The notes under the pieces are model-generated. The model searched no databases. It was given only the letters and a program-made list of their open reading frames with translations, and was not told the DNA's origin. A stretch of 64,000 nt of DNA, taken from contig DASVFR010000025.1 of the NCBI GenBank assembly GCA_036379955.1, positions 1 through 64,000 on the forward strand, given 5' to 3'. Position numbers and translations under genes: made by a program. This document shows, in pieces, positions 48,960-58,823 of this stretch. Every line of letters starts with the position of its first letter. The first letter of the stretch is position 1. This DNA comes from VRUE01 sp036379955. GTDB taxonomy: Bacteria; Actinomycetota; Thermoleophilia; Solirubrobacterales; 70-9.

Positions 48960-50146
48960 CATAGGGCTTCGGCGAGGAGCCGGGGGGCGGGTGCGTAGGC
49001 CTCGCCGCGCTCGGCGCGCAGCTCTTCGAGTAGCTCGATCGCACGGGCCGGGCCGATCGACGCCGTCAGCTCGATCGGGCCGCGCGGCCAGTTGAAGCCG
49101 AGCCGCATCGCGGTGTCCATGTCCACCGGTGAGCCGACCTCCTCTTCGAGCGCGAAGGCGGCCTCGTTGGCAATCTGGGCCACGAGCCGGAGGAGGATCG
49201 TAGGCGCCGCCGGGTCGATCTTCGCCAGGGTCACCGGGTCGAGGGTTGGCGCCTCGATGTCGAGGGCCGGGTCCTCCGGGCGGTGCGATCCGTCGCCGTA
49301 GGAGTAGAAGCCCGCGCCGCTCTTACGGCCCAGCTTGCCTTCGGCGACGAGCGCTTCCTGGATTGGGCTCGGCTTCCAGCGCTCCGGCTCGCCTCCCTGG
49401 GCGTAGAAGGAGCGGGCGACGCTGAGGTTGACGTCGAGCCCGATCAAGTCGATCAACTCGAAGGGCCCCATGCGGAAGCCGCCGCCGACGCGGACGACGC
49501 GGTCGATCGTCGCCGCATCGGCGACGCCCTCGGCGAGCATCCGCAGCGACTCCAGGCTGAAGGGGCGAGCGAGCCGGTTGGCGATGAAGCCGGGGCAGTC
49601 CCTGGCGCGGATTGGGGTGCGACCCATGCGCACGCCGACCTCGGTCGTCGCTTCCAGCGCCGTCGGCGAGGAATCGGCGGTGGCGACGACCTCGACCAGC
49701 TTCATCAGCGCCGGCGGGTTGAAGAAGTGCATGCCGACGACGCGCTCGCGATCCGGGACCCCGATGGCGACGTCGGTGACCGGCAGCGAGGAGGTGTTGG
49801 TGGCGAGGATCGTCGCCGGGCCGCAGGCCACCGCGAGCGAGGCGAACAGCTCGCGCTTCAGCGTCAGGTCCTCGGGCGCCGCCTCGATCACGAGGTCGCA
49901 TTCGCCGAGGTCGGCGAGGTGGGGCGCGGCGCCGACCCGGTCCCCGGCCGCTCTCGCGTCGTCCTCGCTCCACAGCCCCCGCGTCGCACCCTTGGCGAGC
50001 GCCCGGTGCAGCCGGTCGTTGGCGGCCTCGAGCGCCGCCAGGATCGGGTCGTGCAGGCGCGTCTCGTAGCCGCCGAGCGCCGCGATCTGCGCGATCCCGG
50101 CCCCCATCGTCCCGGCGCCGACGACGCCGATTCGCTGGACGCTCAC
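48959..50146 (-). CDS. 3-hydroxyacyl-CoA dehydrogenase
   Basis: 395 residues from GTG with GGGAGGG upstream. The Rossmann domain begins RIGVVGAGTMGAGIAQIAALGG; catalytic region VGMHFFNPPALMKLVEVV near residue 140 contains the active-site His, and NTSSLPVTDVA precedes it. Two C-terminal 3HCDH domains follow (CPGFIANRLARPF; then MDTAMRLGFNWPRGPIEL). Oxidises 3-hydroxyacyl-CoA, or 3-hydroxybutyryl-CoA, with NAD. Part of a run of acyl-CoA genes on the same strand. Confidence 0.93.
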   Translation of the reverse strand: MSVQRIGVVGAGTMGAGIAQIAALGGYETRLHDPILAALEAANDRLHRALAKGATRGLWSEDDARAAGDRVGAAPHLADLGECDLVIEAAPEDLTLKRELFASLAVACGPATILATNTSSLPVTDVAIGVPDRERVVGMHFFNPPALMKLVEVVATADSSPTALEATTEVGVRMGRTPIRARDCPGFIANRLARPFSLESLRMLAEGVADAATIDRVVRVGGGFRMGPFELIDLIGLDVNLSVARSFYAQGGEPERWKPSPIQEALVAEGKLGRKSGAGFYSYGDGSHRPEDPALDIEAPTLDPVTLAKIDPAAPTILLRLVAQIANEAAFALEEEVGSPVDMDTAMRLGFNWPRGPIELTASIGPARAIELLEELRAERGEAYAPAPRLLAEAL

Positions 50147-50158
50147 CGCTCCCTCCCG

Positions 50159-50205
50159 TTCCGGTGCGCTTTATGCCACCTATGACCACATAAAGCGCAC
50201 CGGAA
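50159..50205. repeat. Hairpin repeat, TTCCGGTGCGC class
   Basis: TTCCGGTGCGCTTTATG (50159-50175) pairs perfectly with 50189-50205; the loop includes CTATGACC. Nearly the same sequence, including the loop, is at 52987-53031. It lies 2 bases past the enoyl-CoA hydratase stop. Confidence 0.8.
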
Positions 50206-50207
50206 GG

Positions 50208-50978
50208 TCATTTGCCCTCGAACTTCGGGTCGCGCTTCTCGAGGAAGGCCTTCATGCCCTCGACCCGGTCCTCGGTCGCCATCGCCAGCTCGTAGAGGCG
50301 GCGCTCGTTCTCGAGGCCGGGGGAGAGGGCGGTCTCCTCGGCGACGAGCACAGCCTGCTTGGCGAGGCGCGAGGCGATCGGCGGCTTCTCGGCGACTTCG
50401 CGGGCGAGGGCGAGGGCCGCGTCGAGCCACTCGCCGTCGGGGACGACGCGGTTGACGAGGCCAAGGTCGCGCGCCTCGGCGGCGCCGAAGCGGCGACCGG
50501 TGAGGACCAGCTCCATCGCCCGCTGCTTGCCGAGCACCCGCGCCAGGCGCTGGGTGCCGCCACCCCCAGGGATGATTCCCAGGTCGATCTCCGGCTGGCC
50601 GAAGGTGGCGCCCTCGGCGGCGACGATCATGTCGCAGGCGAGCGCCAGCTCGCAGCCGCCGCCGAGCGCGTAGCCCGAGACCGCGGCGACCATCGGCGTC
50701 TTGATCGCGGCGAGGCGGCGCCAGAAGGCCGCCGCCGGGTGGCGCAGGGCCTCGGCGAAGCTGCGCTCGGCCATCGCCTTGATGTCGGCGCCGGCGGCGA
50801 AGACCTTCTCGGAGCCGGCGATGACGACGCAGCGAACGTCGGGGTCGGGATCGAGCCGCTCCAGCCCCGACGCCAGCTCCTCCATCACCTCGGGAGAGAG
50901 CGCGTTGCGCGCCTCGGGCCGGTCGATGCGCAGCAGGGCGACGTGGCCGTCGCGGGTGCTCTCGATCAGGTCGCCCAC
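50208..50978 (-). CDS. Enoyl-CoA hydratase
   Basis: 256 residues, crotonase fold. Oxyanion-hole regions AGADIKAMAERSF and GYALGGGCELALACDM, with catalytic Glu in GGGCELA (near 113) and Glu in FGQPEIDLGIIPGGGGTQRL (near 133). Hydrates trans-2-enoyl-CoA in beta-oxidation. Lies between the hydroxyacyl-CoA dehydrogenase and acyl-CoA dehydrogenase genes on the same strand. Confidence 0.94.
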   Translation of the reverse strand: MGDLIESTRDGHVALLRIDRPEARNALSPEVMEELASGLERLDPDPDVRCVVIAGSEKVFAAGADIKAMAERSFAEALRHPAAAFWRRLAAIKTPMVAAVSGYALGGGCELALACDMIVAAEGATFGQPEIDLGIIPGGGGTQRLARVLGKQRAMELVLTGRRFGAAEARDLGLVNRVVPDGEWLDAALALAREVAEKPPIASRLAKQAVLVAEETALSPGLENERRLYELAMATEDRVEGMKAFLEKRDPKFEGK

Positions 50979-50988
50979 GCCTTGCTCC

Positions 50989-52155
50989 CTACAGCGGCGT
51001 CATCGCGTTGATCCCGGTCGCGGCCCGGCCGATGATCAATTTCTGGATCTGTGAGGTGCCCTCGTAGAGGGTGGTGACGCGGGCGTCGCGCAGGTAGCGC
51101 TCCACCGGGTAGTCGTCGACGTAGCCGGCGCCGCCGTGGACCTGGATCGCCAGGTTGGCGCATTCGACGGCCGACTCGGTTGCGTAGAGCTTCGCCACCG
51201 AGGTCTCCGTCGTGTTCGGCGCGCCTTCGTCCTTGAGCGCGCCGGCGCGGTAGACCAGCATCCGGCTTGCGTCGCGCTTGAGGATCATGTCGGCGATCAT
51301 CTCCTGCACCAGCTGGAAGCGGGCGAGGGGGACGCCGAACTGCTTGCGCTCCTTGGCGTAGGCGACCGAGGCTTCGACGCAGCCTTCGCAGATGCCGACG
51401 CAGCCGGCGGCGACGCTGTAGCGGCCGTTGTCGAGGGCGCTCATCGCGACCTTGAAGCCGTCGCCGATCTCACCGAGCATCGCCTCCTCGCCGACCTCGA
51501 CGCCGTCGAGCGAGATTTCGCCGGTGTCGGAGGAGCGCAGGCCGAGCTTGCCGTGGATCTCCTGCGTCGTGAAGCCCTCGCTGTCGGTCGGGACGAGGAA
51601 GCAGGCGAGGCCCTTGTGCTTCTTCTCGGGGTCGGTCTGGGCGAAGATCAGGGCGACCTCGGAGAAGTTGGCGAGGCTGATCCACATCTTCTGGCCGCTG
51701 ATCGACCAGCCGGAGTCGGTCTTGGTCGCGCGGGTGCGCAGGTTGGCGGCGTCGGAGCCGGTGTCGGGCTCGGTCAGGCCGAAGCAGCCGAGCGCCTCGC
51801 CGGAGCAGAGCCGCGGCAGCCAGCGCTGCTTCTGCTCCTCGGTGCCCCACTTCTCGATCGAGCCCGCGACGAGCGAGGTCTGCACCGAGACGACGGTGCG
51901 CGCCGAGGAGTCGGCGCGGCCGACCTGTTCGACGATCAGGCCGTAGCCGAGGTAGTCGAGGCCGCGGCCGCCGTATTGCTCGGAGACCGGCGCGCCGAGG
52001 TAGCCGACCTCGCCCAGCTTGCTCGCCAGCTCGCGGTCGAAGCGGGCGGCGCGGTCGTTCTCCTTCACCCGCGGCGTTATCTCCTTGTCGGCGAATTCGC
52101 GAGCGGTTTCGGAAATCAGGCGCTGCTCGTCGGTCAACTGGAAGTCCAAGGTCAA
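50989..52155 (-). CDS. Acyl-CoA dehydrogenase
   Basis: 388 residues from TTG, with AAAGGAG just upstream. FAD and substrate motifs CFGLTEPDTGSDAANL near 125 and QKMWISLANFSEVA near 155; catalytic Glu in TLYEGTSQIQKLIIGR near 366; VQVHGG-type AIQVHGGAGYVDDYPVERYLR before it. Short-chain acyl-CoA dehydrogenase type. The TTG overlaps the stop of the class IV aminotransferase gene. Confidence 0.95.
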   Translation of the reverse strand: MTLDFQLTDEQRLISETAREFADKEITPRVKENDRAARFDRELASKLGEVGYLGAPVSEQYGGRGLDYLGYGLIVEQVGRADSSARTVVSVQTSLVAGSIEKWGTEEQKQRWLPRLCSGEALGCFGLTEPDTGSDAANLRTRATKTDSGWSISGQKMWISLANFSEVALIFAQTDPEKKHKGLACFLVPTDSEGFTTQEIHGKLGLRSSDTGEISLDGVEVGEEAMLGEIGDGFKVAMSALDNGRYSVAAGCVGICEGCVEASVAYAKERKQFGVPLARFQLVQEMIADMILKRDASRMLVYRAGALKDEGAPNTTETSVAKLYATESAVECANLAIQVHGGAGYVDDYPVERYLRDARVTTLYEGTSQIQKLIIGRAATGINAMTPL

Positions 52156-52958
52156 AGCTCCTTTCCGAGCGTCGCCGCGAAGGCTTCCTGTGCCTCGCGG
52201 GTGCGGGGGCCGGGCGCCGAGGGCAGCCCGGCGCCGTCGATTGCGGATACGGCTTGGATCTCGCGCGTGGTCGAGGCGAGGAAGGCCTCGCGAGCACCGC
52301 GCAGGTCGGCGACGGGCCAGGTTCCCTCCTCGACGTCGAGGGTCTTGACGAGGCGGTCGCGAGTGATCGACTCGAGCACGCCGTTGTCGAGGGCGGGCGT
52401 GCGCAGCGCGCCCTCGGGCGAGACCCAGAAGATGGAGGAGGTGGGTGGCTCGAGCACGGTGCCGTCGGGCTGGATGAGGACGGCCTCGTCGGCGCCCGCT
52501 GCCTTGGCGAGCCGGGTGGCCTGCATGTTGGCGGCGTAGGAGAGCGACTTGACTCCGTTGAGGATCACGCTCGGGCAGTAGGTGACGGTGGCGACGCGGA
52601 CGGTCTCCGCGTGAGCCGGGATCGGCTCGGTCATCGCCAGGCGGCGCCCGCCCCGGGTGACGATCAGCCGCAGCTGCCCGTCGGCGGGGCCGAGCTCGGC
52701 GAGCAGCGCGTCGACCTCGGCCTCGAGCGCGTCGCGGTCGAACTCGAGCTCGATTGCCGCGGAAGAGCGCCCGAGCCGGTCGAGGTGGTCGCCGAGCGCG
52801 AACGGCCGTCCCTCATAGAGCCGGATCACCTCGAAGGCGCCGTCGCCGCGGTAGAGCCCGTCGTCCTTGAGCGGCACAATGGCCTCGGCGGTCGCCGTAA
52901 TCCGCCCATCCACGCTCGCCAACTCTCGAAGCTCGGTTGTCCGAGGGTCACCCGTCAT
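52152..52958 (-). CDS. Class IV PLP aminotransferase-like protein
   Basis: 268 residues, fold type IV. The PLP lysine is in GVKSLSYAANMQATR near residue 145; GADEAVLIQPDGTVLEPPTSSIFWV follows and LASTTREIQAVSAID lies near the C-terminus. The family covers branched-chain aminotransferases, D-amino acid aminotransferases and aminodeoxychorismate lyase, and the sequence does not clearly decide. Its neighbours are beta-oxidation genes, with the acyl-CoA dehydrogenase start overlapping its stop. Confidence 0.82.
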   Translation of the reverse strand: MTGDPRTTELRELASVDGRITATAEAIVPLKDDGLYRGDGAFEVIRLYEGRPFALGDHLDRLGRSSAAIELEFDRDALEAEVDALLAELGPADGQLRLIVTRGGRRLAMTEPIPAHAETVRVATVTYCPSVILNGVKSLSYAANMQATRLAKAAGADEAVLIQPDGTVLEPPTSSIFWVSPEGALRTPALDNGVLESITRDRLVKTLDVEEGTWPVADLRGAREAFLASTTREIQAVSAIDGAGLPSAPGPRTREAQEAFAATLGKEL

Positions 52959-52967
52959 CGGTCGGCG

Positions 52968-52973
52968 AGGCTA
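52968..52973 (-). promoter_or_regulatory. Candidate leaderless -10 box
   Basis: TAGCCT on the minus strand, 9 bases before ATG 52958; no Shine-Dalgarno sequence. Confidence 0.4.
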
Positions 52974-52986
52974 CTAGCCGGCCCGT

Positions 52987-53031
52987 TCCGGTGCGCTTTA
53001 TACGGGCTATGACCGCATAAGGCGCACCGGA
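52987..53031. repeat. Hairpin repeat, TTCCGGTGCGC class
   Basis: TCCGGTGCGCTTTAT (52987-53001) pairs with 53017-53031 with one G.T pair; the loop contains CTATGACC as in the copy at 50159. It follows the thiolase stop. Confidence 0.8.
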
Positions 53032-53045
53032 GCGAGTGGGCTGGG

Positions 53046-54245
<1,200 letters not shown>

Positions 54246-54258
54246 GGGCGGGATTTAA

Positions 54259-54582
54259 GTGGACGGGGGGTCGGGGCGTATCCTGGGCGTCGTGTGGTTC
54301 GTCCTCGGAACGGTCGGTCTCGTGCTGGTCATGGTTGGGGTTCTCTTCCTGATCGACCACTTCTACACCGGCAGCAACGCCGAGCTGATCGACTGGAAGC
54401 CGACGCGCTCGCCCGAGGTCGAGGTGCAGAACGAGGTCGACGACGTGCAGCAGATGCTCGAAGCCCAGAACGAGATGCGCCGCCGGCGCGGCGCCCCCGA
54501 GCGCAACGAGCGGGAGCTGCGCGAAGAGGTCGAGGCGGAGGAGCTGGAGAAGCTGCGGCGCGGGCGCTCCGGGGCGCTCTGA
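54259..54582 (+). CDS. Single-pass membrane protein with coiled-coil tail
   Basis: 107 residues. One membrane helix near the N-terminus (VVWFVLGTVGLVLVMVGVLF) is followed by a highly charged Glu/Arg-rich helix (VQQMLEAQNEMRRRRG, REEVEAEELEKLRRG) likely to form a coiled coil. No family recognised. It is divergent from the thiolase gene and 10 bases before the next gene. Confidence 0.6.
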   Translation: MDGGSGRILGVVWFVLGTVGLVLVMVGVLFLIDHFYTGSNAELIDWKPTRSPEVEVQNEVDDVQQMLEAQNEMRRRRGAPERNERELREEVEAEELEKLRRGRSGAL

Positions 54583-54592
54583 GGCCGGCGGC

Positions 54593-55060
54593 TTGGCGCG
54601 GGCGCTGATCGTCGGCTGCGGTTGCCGCGGCCGGGAGCTGGGGCGGCGATTGCTGGGGGAAGGCTGGGCCGTGCGCGGGACGAGCCGGCGCGAGGAGGGG
54701 CTGGCGGAGATCGCGGCGGTCGGGATCGAGCCGGCGCGGGCCGATCCCGAGTGCCCGGCGACCGTGCTCGACCTCGTCGGCGACGTCGCGGTCGTCTACT
54801 GGCTGCTCGGCTCGGCGGTCGGAACGCCTGACGAGCTCACCGCGATCCACGGGCCGCGCCTGGAGCGCCTGCTCGAACGCCTGGTCGAAACCCCGGTGCG
54901 CCGCTTCGTCTACGAGGGCGCGGGCTCGGTCGATTCGGACGTGCTCGAAGCGGGTGCCGCGATCGTGCGCGCCGCCGGCGAGCGCTGGCGCATCCCGGTC
55001 GAGGTCATAGCCGGTCCAATGGGGGACGCGTCTGCTGCTATCCGTCCTATAGACGGGTGA
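54593..55060 (+). CDS. Short NAD(P)-binding Rossmann-fold protein
   Basis: 155 residues from TTG. The opening ALIVGCGCRGRELGRRLLGEG is a Rossmann dinucleotide site, then TSRREEGLAEIAAVGIEP and RRFVYEGAGSVDSDVL, resembling SDR/epimerase-like proteins of the YeeZ kind but about half their length. It may be a shortened family member. The gene ends inside a small compound hairpin (55030-55069). Confidence 0.6.
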   Translation: MARALIVGCGCRGRELGRRLLGEGWAVRGTSRREEGLAEIAAVGIEPARADPECPATVLDLVGDVAVVYWLLGSAVGTPDELTAIHGPRLERLLERLVETPVRRFVYEGAGSVDSDVLEAGAAIVRAAGERWRIPVEVIAGPMGDASAAIRPIDG

Positions 55061-55069
55061 ATTGCAGAC
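55030..55069. terminator. Compound hairpin at convergent gene ends
   Basis: GTCTGC (55030-55035) pairs with GCAGAC (55064-55069), enclosing CCGTC-CTATA-GACGG (55042-55056). It overlaps the Rossmann-protein stop and faces the Nudix gene end. No T-tract. Confidence 0.4.
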
Positions 55070-55081
55070 CGCTCGGCGCAC

Positions 55082-55666
55082 TCAGCCGAGGCGCTCGAGC
55101 AGGTCGCCGAGGATGCGGGCCGTCGCTCCCCAGATCAGGTGGCCGTCGACCTCGTAGGTGGGCGTGTGGATCGGGACCCCGCGGCGGACGAGGCGCCGCA
55201 TCGCGTAGCCCTCGCGCAGCGCCTGCACCGTGAAGGCTAGGACCGTCTCGACCTCGCTCGGGTTCGGCTCGAGGGCGAGCCGGGCCGGATCGGCGACCGT
55301 CCCGACGAAGGGGTGGATGCGGTAGCCGGTGACGAAGGTCGCGGTGGGGGGGAGGGCGCCGTGGATCTCGACCGCGGATCGGTCGAGTCCGATCTCCTCC
55401 TCGGCCTCGCGCAGCGCGGTCGCGATCAGGTCGGCGTCGCCATCGTCGCGCCGACCGCCGGGAAAGGAGATCTCGCCCGCGTGCCGGCGCATATCGGCAC
55501 GCCGCTCGGTGAAGATCAGGCCGGGCTCGTCGGGCCAGCCGTGCAGGGGAACGAGGACCGCCGCCTCGGTGCCGCCGCGCGCGTTCATCGCCTGGGCCTC
55601 CTCGGGGGAGAGAAGGAGATCGTCGAGTGATCGATTGACCCCCTTATCCGGTGGTGAATGCATCAC
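55082..55666 (-). CDS. Nudix hydrolase (CoA pyrophosphatase type)
   Basis: 194 residues. The CoA pyrophosphatase lead-in IFTERRADMRRHAGEISFPG directly precedes a Nudix box whose core is ALREAEEEIGL near residue 95. The family splits CoA into phosphopantetheine and 3',5'-ADP. The apparent N-terminus (GTG 55666 or ATG 55663) lies in an inverted repeat, so the true start could be later, for instance ATG 55588. Confidence 0.88.
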   Translation of the reverse strand: MMHSPPDKGVNRSLDDLLLSPEEAQAMNARGGTEAAVLVPLHGWPDEPGLIFTERRADMRRHAGEISFPGGRRDDGDADLIATALREAEEEIGLDRSAVEIHGALPPTATFVTGYRIHPFVGTVADPARLALEPNPSEVETVLAFTVQALREGYAMRRLVRRGVPIHTPTYEVDGHLIWGATARILGDLLERLG

Positions 55667-55670
55667 TCGT
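55622..55670. repeat. Inverted repeat, TGATCGATT class
   Basis: CGAGTGATCGATTGACC (from about 55624) pairs imperfectly with GGTGAATGCATCACTCG (ending 55669), with three mismatches. The half TGATCGATTGACCCCC also occurs at 12675-12720, where the arms are closer to perfect. It follows the SDR stop and covers the Nudix N-terminus. Confidence 0.7.
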
Positions 55671-55672
55671 CG

Positions 55673-56485
55673 TCAGATGATGACCTGGACGGTGCCGCCG
55701 TCCACCGACCAAGCCGCGCCGCTCACGTAGGAGGCGCGCTCGGAGCAGAGGAAGACGATCGCGGCGGCGATCTCCTCCGCCAGGGCGAGGCGGCCGATCG
55801 GGCGCTTGGACCCGGCGGTCGTCAGCGCCTCCTCGCGGCTGGCGGCGCCGCTCAGCGCGTGCGACTGGTCGAGCAGGCCGCCGGGCTCCATCCACATCTC
55901 CGATTCGACCGGGCCGGGGCAGATCGCGTTGACGAGAACGCCCTCGCCGGCGTGGCGGTCGGCGAAGAGGCGCGAGAGCGAGAGCTCCGCCGCCTTCGCC
56001 ACCGAGTACTCCGGCATCGCCGCCGAGGGTCGCTTGCCGGCGGTCGAGCAGACGTTGACGACGCGGCCCCAGCCGCGCTCGGCCATCGGCGGGATTGCGG
56101 CGCGCATCGCGCGCAGCGGCGCCATCACGTTGAGCTCGTACTGGGCGCGCCAGTCCTCGTCGGGGACGTCGTCGAGGTCGCGCCACTGGGCCGTGCCGGC
56201 GTTGTTGACAAGGACGTCGAGGGCGCCGAAGCGCTCCTCGGCGGCGGCCAGCATGCGGGTGCCCGCGTCGTCGGCGGTGACGTCGAGGACGAGGGTCTCG
56301 GCGCTGCCGCCGGCATCCGCTCCGGCAGCGCCCGCCTCCTCGGCCGCTGCCGCCAGTCGCTCCTCGCTGCGCGCGACCAGCAGGACACTCGCGCCCTCGG
56401 CGCAGAGCTGGCGCGCGACCTCGCGGCCGATCCCGCGGCTGGCGCCGGTGACGACGCAGCTTCGTCCCGCCAACCCAAGGTCCAT
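55673..56485 (-). CDS. Short-chain dehydrogenase/reductase
   Basis: 270 residues, classical SDR. NAD(P) site VVTGASRGIGREVARQL, NNAG motif VLVNNAGTAQW, catalytic Ser in VCSTAGKRPSAAMPEYSVAKAA with Tyr and Lys of YxxxK near residue 158, and closing VSGAAWSVDGGTVQ. Substrate unknown. ATG 56485 overlaps the OsmC gene stop (ATGA); the open frame upstream is OsmC coding. Confidence 0.92.
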   Translation of the reverse strand: MDLGLAGRSCVVTGASRGIGREVARQLCAEGASVLLVARSEERLAAAAEEAGAAGADAGGSAETLVLDVTADDAGTRMLAAAEERFGALDVLVNNAGTAQWRDLDDVPDEDWRAQYELNVMAPLRAMRAAIPPMAERGWGRVVNVCSTAGKRPSAAMPEYSVAKAAELSLSRLFADRHAGEGVLVNAICPGPVESEMWMEPGGLLDQSHALSGAASREEALTTAGSKRPIGRLALAEEIAAAIVFLCSERASYVSGAAWSVDGGTVQVII

Positions 56486-56883
56486 CAGGGCGTCTCGACT
56501 CGGTAGGAGATCGCCACCGGGGTCTCGCCGGCGAGCAGCTTGTGGACCGGGCATCTGCCGGCGATCGTCAGCAGCCGCGCGCGTCGCTCAGCGCTCAGGT
56601 CTCCGGAGAGGTGGATCGAAGCGGCGAAGGAGGTAGGCAGGTAGTCGTCGTACTCGACGTCCACGTCGACCTCGACGGCTCCGACGCCCCAGCCCTTGCG
56701 CTCGGCATACATCTCGATCGTGATCGCGATGCAGCCCGCCAGGCCGGCGGCGACCAGGCGGGTCGGGCTGGGCCCGGTGTCGGCCCCTCCCGAGCCCACC
56801 GGCTCGTCGACGCGGATCGCGTGGCCGCCCTCGATCTCGACGTCGTGGGCGAACCCCTCTCGCCGTCGGGCGACGACCTTCAT
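56485..56883 (-). CDS. OsmC-family peroxiredoxin-like protein
   Basis: 132 residues. The two redox cysteines sit in LAAGLAGCIAITIEMYAERK near residue 53 and RCPVHKLL near 112, as in OsmC/Ohr hydroperoxide reductases. Reduces organic peroxides or acts as a thiol-dependent relative. It is translationally linked to the SDR gene downstream and to the adenosyltransferase gene upstream by 4-base overlaps. Confidence 0.9.
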   Translation of the reverse strand: MKVVARRREGFAHDVEIEGGHAIRVDEPVGSGGADTGPSPTRLVAAGLAGCIAITIEMYAERKGWGVGAVEVDVDVEYDDYLPTSFAASIHLSGDLSAERRARLLTIAGRCPVHKLLAGETPVAISYRVETP

Positions 56884-57461
56884 CCGCTCGACGGCTCCGA
56901 CCTGCGCCGTCCCTCGAACAGCGCCGGGTCGTCGACGTCGGCGAAGCGGGCCATCGCGTAGGCGAGGTCGGAGGCGCGGTTGACGAAGTGGACCACGGTC
57001 TCGCCGGCCAGCTCGCCGGCCTCGGCGAGGGCCGCGATGCGGCGCTCGGCGCGGCGGATCGTGGCGCGGGCGACGTCGAGCTGGGCGGAGAGCTGGTTGC
57101 CGCCCGGGATCACGAACTGGGGTGGGAGCTCGACCTCGTCCATGTAGCGGTCGATCCGCTCCTCCAGCTCGGCGACCATCGCCTCCGTAGTGCGGCTGAC
57201 TCCGTCCTCGAGCCGGTCGGCGGCCTCCGGGGCCGTCGCCAGCTCGGCACCGGCGATGAAGAGATCGTCCTGCAGGCGCAGGATGTCGGCCGCCAGCTCG
57301 GCCTCCCCGGGGTCGCAGAGAGCGCGCGCGACGCCCAGCTGCGAGCAGGCCTCATCGAGGGCGCCGTAGGCCTCGGTGCGGCCGTGGTGCTTGGGCACGC
57401 GGCCGCCGTACCAGAGCGAGGTGGACCCGTCGTCGCCCTTCTTGGTGTAGATCTTGACCAC
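56880..57461 (-). CDS. Cob(I)alamin adenosyltransferase (PduO type)
   Basis: 193 residues from GTG. N-terminal KIYTKKGDDGSTSLWYGGRV with the ATP-binding site, AYGALDEACSQLGVARAL, and RRAERRIAAL with VVHFVNRASDLAYAMARF near the C-terminus. Adds the adenosyl group to cobalamin. Heads a three-gene unit with OsmC and SDR genes; a TAGGAT box lies 6 bases before the start. Confidence 0.93.
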   Translation of the reverse strand: MVKIYTKKGDDGSTSLWYGGRVPKHHGRTEAYGALDEACSQLGVARALCDPGEAELAADILRLQDDLFIAGAELATAPEAADRLEDGVSRTTEAMVAELEERIDRYMDEVELPPQFVIPGGNQLSAQLDVARATIRRAERRIAALAEAGELAGETVVHFVNRASDLAYAMARFADVDDPALFEGRRRSEPSSG

Positions 57462-57467
57462 GCCCCG

Positions 57468-57473
57468 ATCCTA
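57468..57473 (-). promoter_or_regulatory. Candidate leaderless -10 box
   Basis: TAGGAT on the minus strand, 6 bases before GTG 57461; no Shine-Dalgarno sequence. Confidence 0.4.
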
Positions 57474-57487
57474 CGCGGCGGCGCGGA

Positions 57488-58780
57488 TCAGGCGAGCGGG
57501 TTGAAGACGAGCCCGGTCGGGACCTTGGGGTAGAAGTAGGTCGACTTGGGCGGCATGTTGGCGTCGCTCTCGCAGATCGCCTTTGTCTGGTCGACGGGGA
57601 TCGGGCGCAGGACGAAGGCGATGTCGTAGGTGCCGTCGTCGATCAGGCGCAGCGAGTCCTCGACGCTCTTGGCGTAGCCGATGCCGCGCTTGGCGAGGAT
57701 GTCGTCTTCGCTGAGGCCGGCGATGCCCTTCAGCACGACGGTCTCGAGGATCGCAGCGTCGAGGCGGCGGTAGGCCTCGGGCATGCCCTCGAGCTCGCGG
57801 TCGAGCTCGGCGACGGCGGCGTCCTTGAGCCGCAGCCGGTAGGCCTGCTTGTGGTGGGAGTCGTAGAGGCCGAAGACGCCGGCGCCCTCGGCGCCGAGCG
57901 GGTCGATGCGCTCGAGCGGCACCTCCTCGATGTCGAAGGTGGCGCGCAGGCCCTCGCCGATGCGGCGCTGACGCTCGGGGTCGGCGGCGACGCCGGATAG
58001 CAGCCGGTGCGTGGGGTAGATCGAGAGGCCGGGGTCGTCGAGCCCGGTGATCGCCATCAGGGTGTAGTTATGGGCGCCCTCGCTGCCGACCTCGTCGCGG
58101 TAGGCAATCGCCGTCTCGTAGCGGTGGTGGCCGTCGGCGATCAACAGCTGGGCGTCGGCGAGCAGCTCTTCGATTGCCATGTGGACGCCTGGTTCGTCAA
58201 CGCGCCAGAGGCGGGTGACGGTGCCGGCGGCGTCGGTCGCCTCGCCCCAGGGGTCGGTCACCTCGGTCTGGCGCTGGATCAGCGGCCAGGGGTCGCGCGT
58301 GGCGAGCGAGAAGATGGGGGAGAGGTTGCAGCGCGTGGCGCGCATCAGCTCGAGCCGGTCCTGCTTGGGGCCGGGCAGCGTGCGCTCGTGGGGGAGGACC
58401 TGGCCGGTGGCGAAGTCCTCGACCCGGACGCGAGCGAGGATGCCGTGACGGGTGTGGGCGGCGCCGTCGGGGCCGACGTACTCCTGCTCCATCGCCCAGA
58501 TCGTGTCCCCGGGCTCCTGGACGAGGGCGCCGGCCTGCTTCCAGGCCTCGATCGCGTGCGCCGCCGCCGCGTAGGGGTCGCCGTCGCCCCCCGCCTGTGG
58601 CCCGGTCTCGCCGTACGGCTTGGGCAGGTCGATCGCGACTGCGTTGTATGGCGAGCGCGCGAGCAGCTCGGCCCGCATCGCGGGGTCGATCACGTCGTAG
58701 GGCGGCGCGACCACGTCCTGCAGCGAGCCGACCGCGTCAAGGTCGTAGCGCAGGGCTTTGAGGGGGAGGACCTCGGCCAT
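57488..58780 (-). CDS. DUF1015 family protein
   Basis: 430 residues, the usual size. Family motifs are DVVAPPYDVIDPAMRAELL near the N-terminus, LPHERTLPGPKQDRLELMRA near 125 and LLIADGHHRYETAIAYRDE near 205. The function is not established for most members; the conserved HH pair and acidic residues suggest metal or nucleotide use. ATG 58780 is preferred since the frame upstream reaches the tRNA-Leu gene, and TAGGTT lies 8 bases before it. Confidence 0.92.
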   Translation of the reverse strand: MAEVLPLKALRYDLDAVGSLQDVVAPPYDVIDPAMRAELLARSPYNAVAIDLPKPYGETGPQAGGDGDPYAAAAHAIEAWKQAGALVQEPGDTIWAMEQEYVGPDGAAHTRHGILARVRVEDFATGQVLPHERTLPGPKQDRLELMRATRCNLSPIFSLATRDPWPLIQRQTEVTDPWGEATDAAGTVTRLWRVDEPGVHMAIEELLADAQLLIADGHHRYETAIAYRDEVGSEGAHNYTLMAITGLDDPGLSIYPTHRLLSGVAADPERQRRIGEGLRATFDIEEVPLERIDPLGAEGAGVFGLYDSHHKQAYRLRLKDAAVAELDRELEGMPEAYRRLDAAILETVVLKGIAGLSEDDILAKRGIGYAKSVEDSLRLIDDGTYDIAFVLRPIPVDQTKAICESDANMPPKSTYFYPKVPTGLVFNPLA

Positions 58781-58788
58781 CGCGGCGA

Positions 58789-58794
58789 AACCTA
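58789..58794 (-). promoter_or_regulatory. Candidate leaderless -10 box
   Basis: TAGGTT on the minus strand, 8 bases before ATG 58780; no Shine-Dalgarno sequence. Confidence 0.4.
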
Positions 58795-58823
58795 GCGGTT
58801 CCTCGCGGGCCGAGCCCTCGATG

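Noticed and set aside
55082..55666. Truncated Nudix gene
   Set aside because: The catalytic core is complete; only the exact N-terminus is uncertain because of the repeat.
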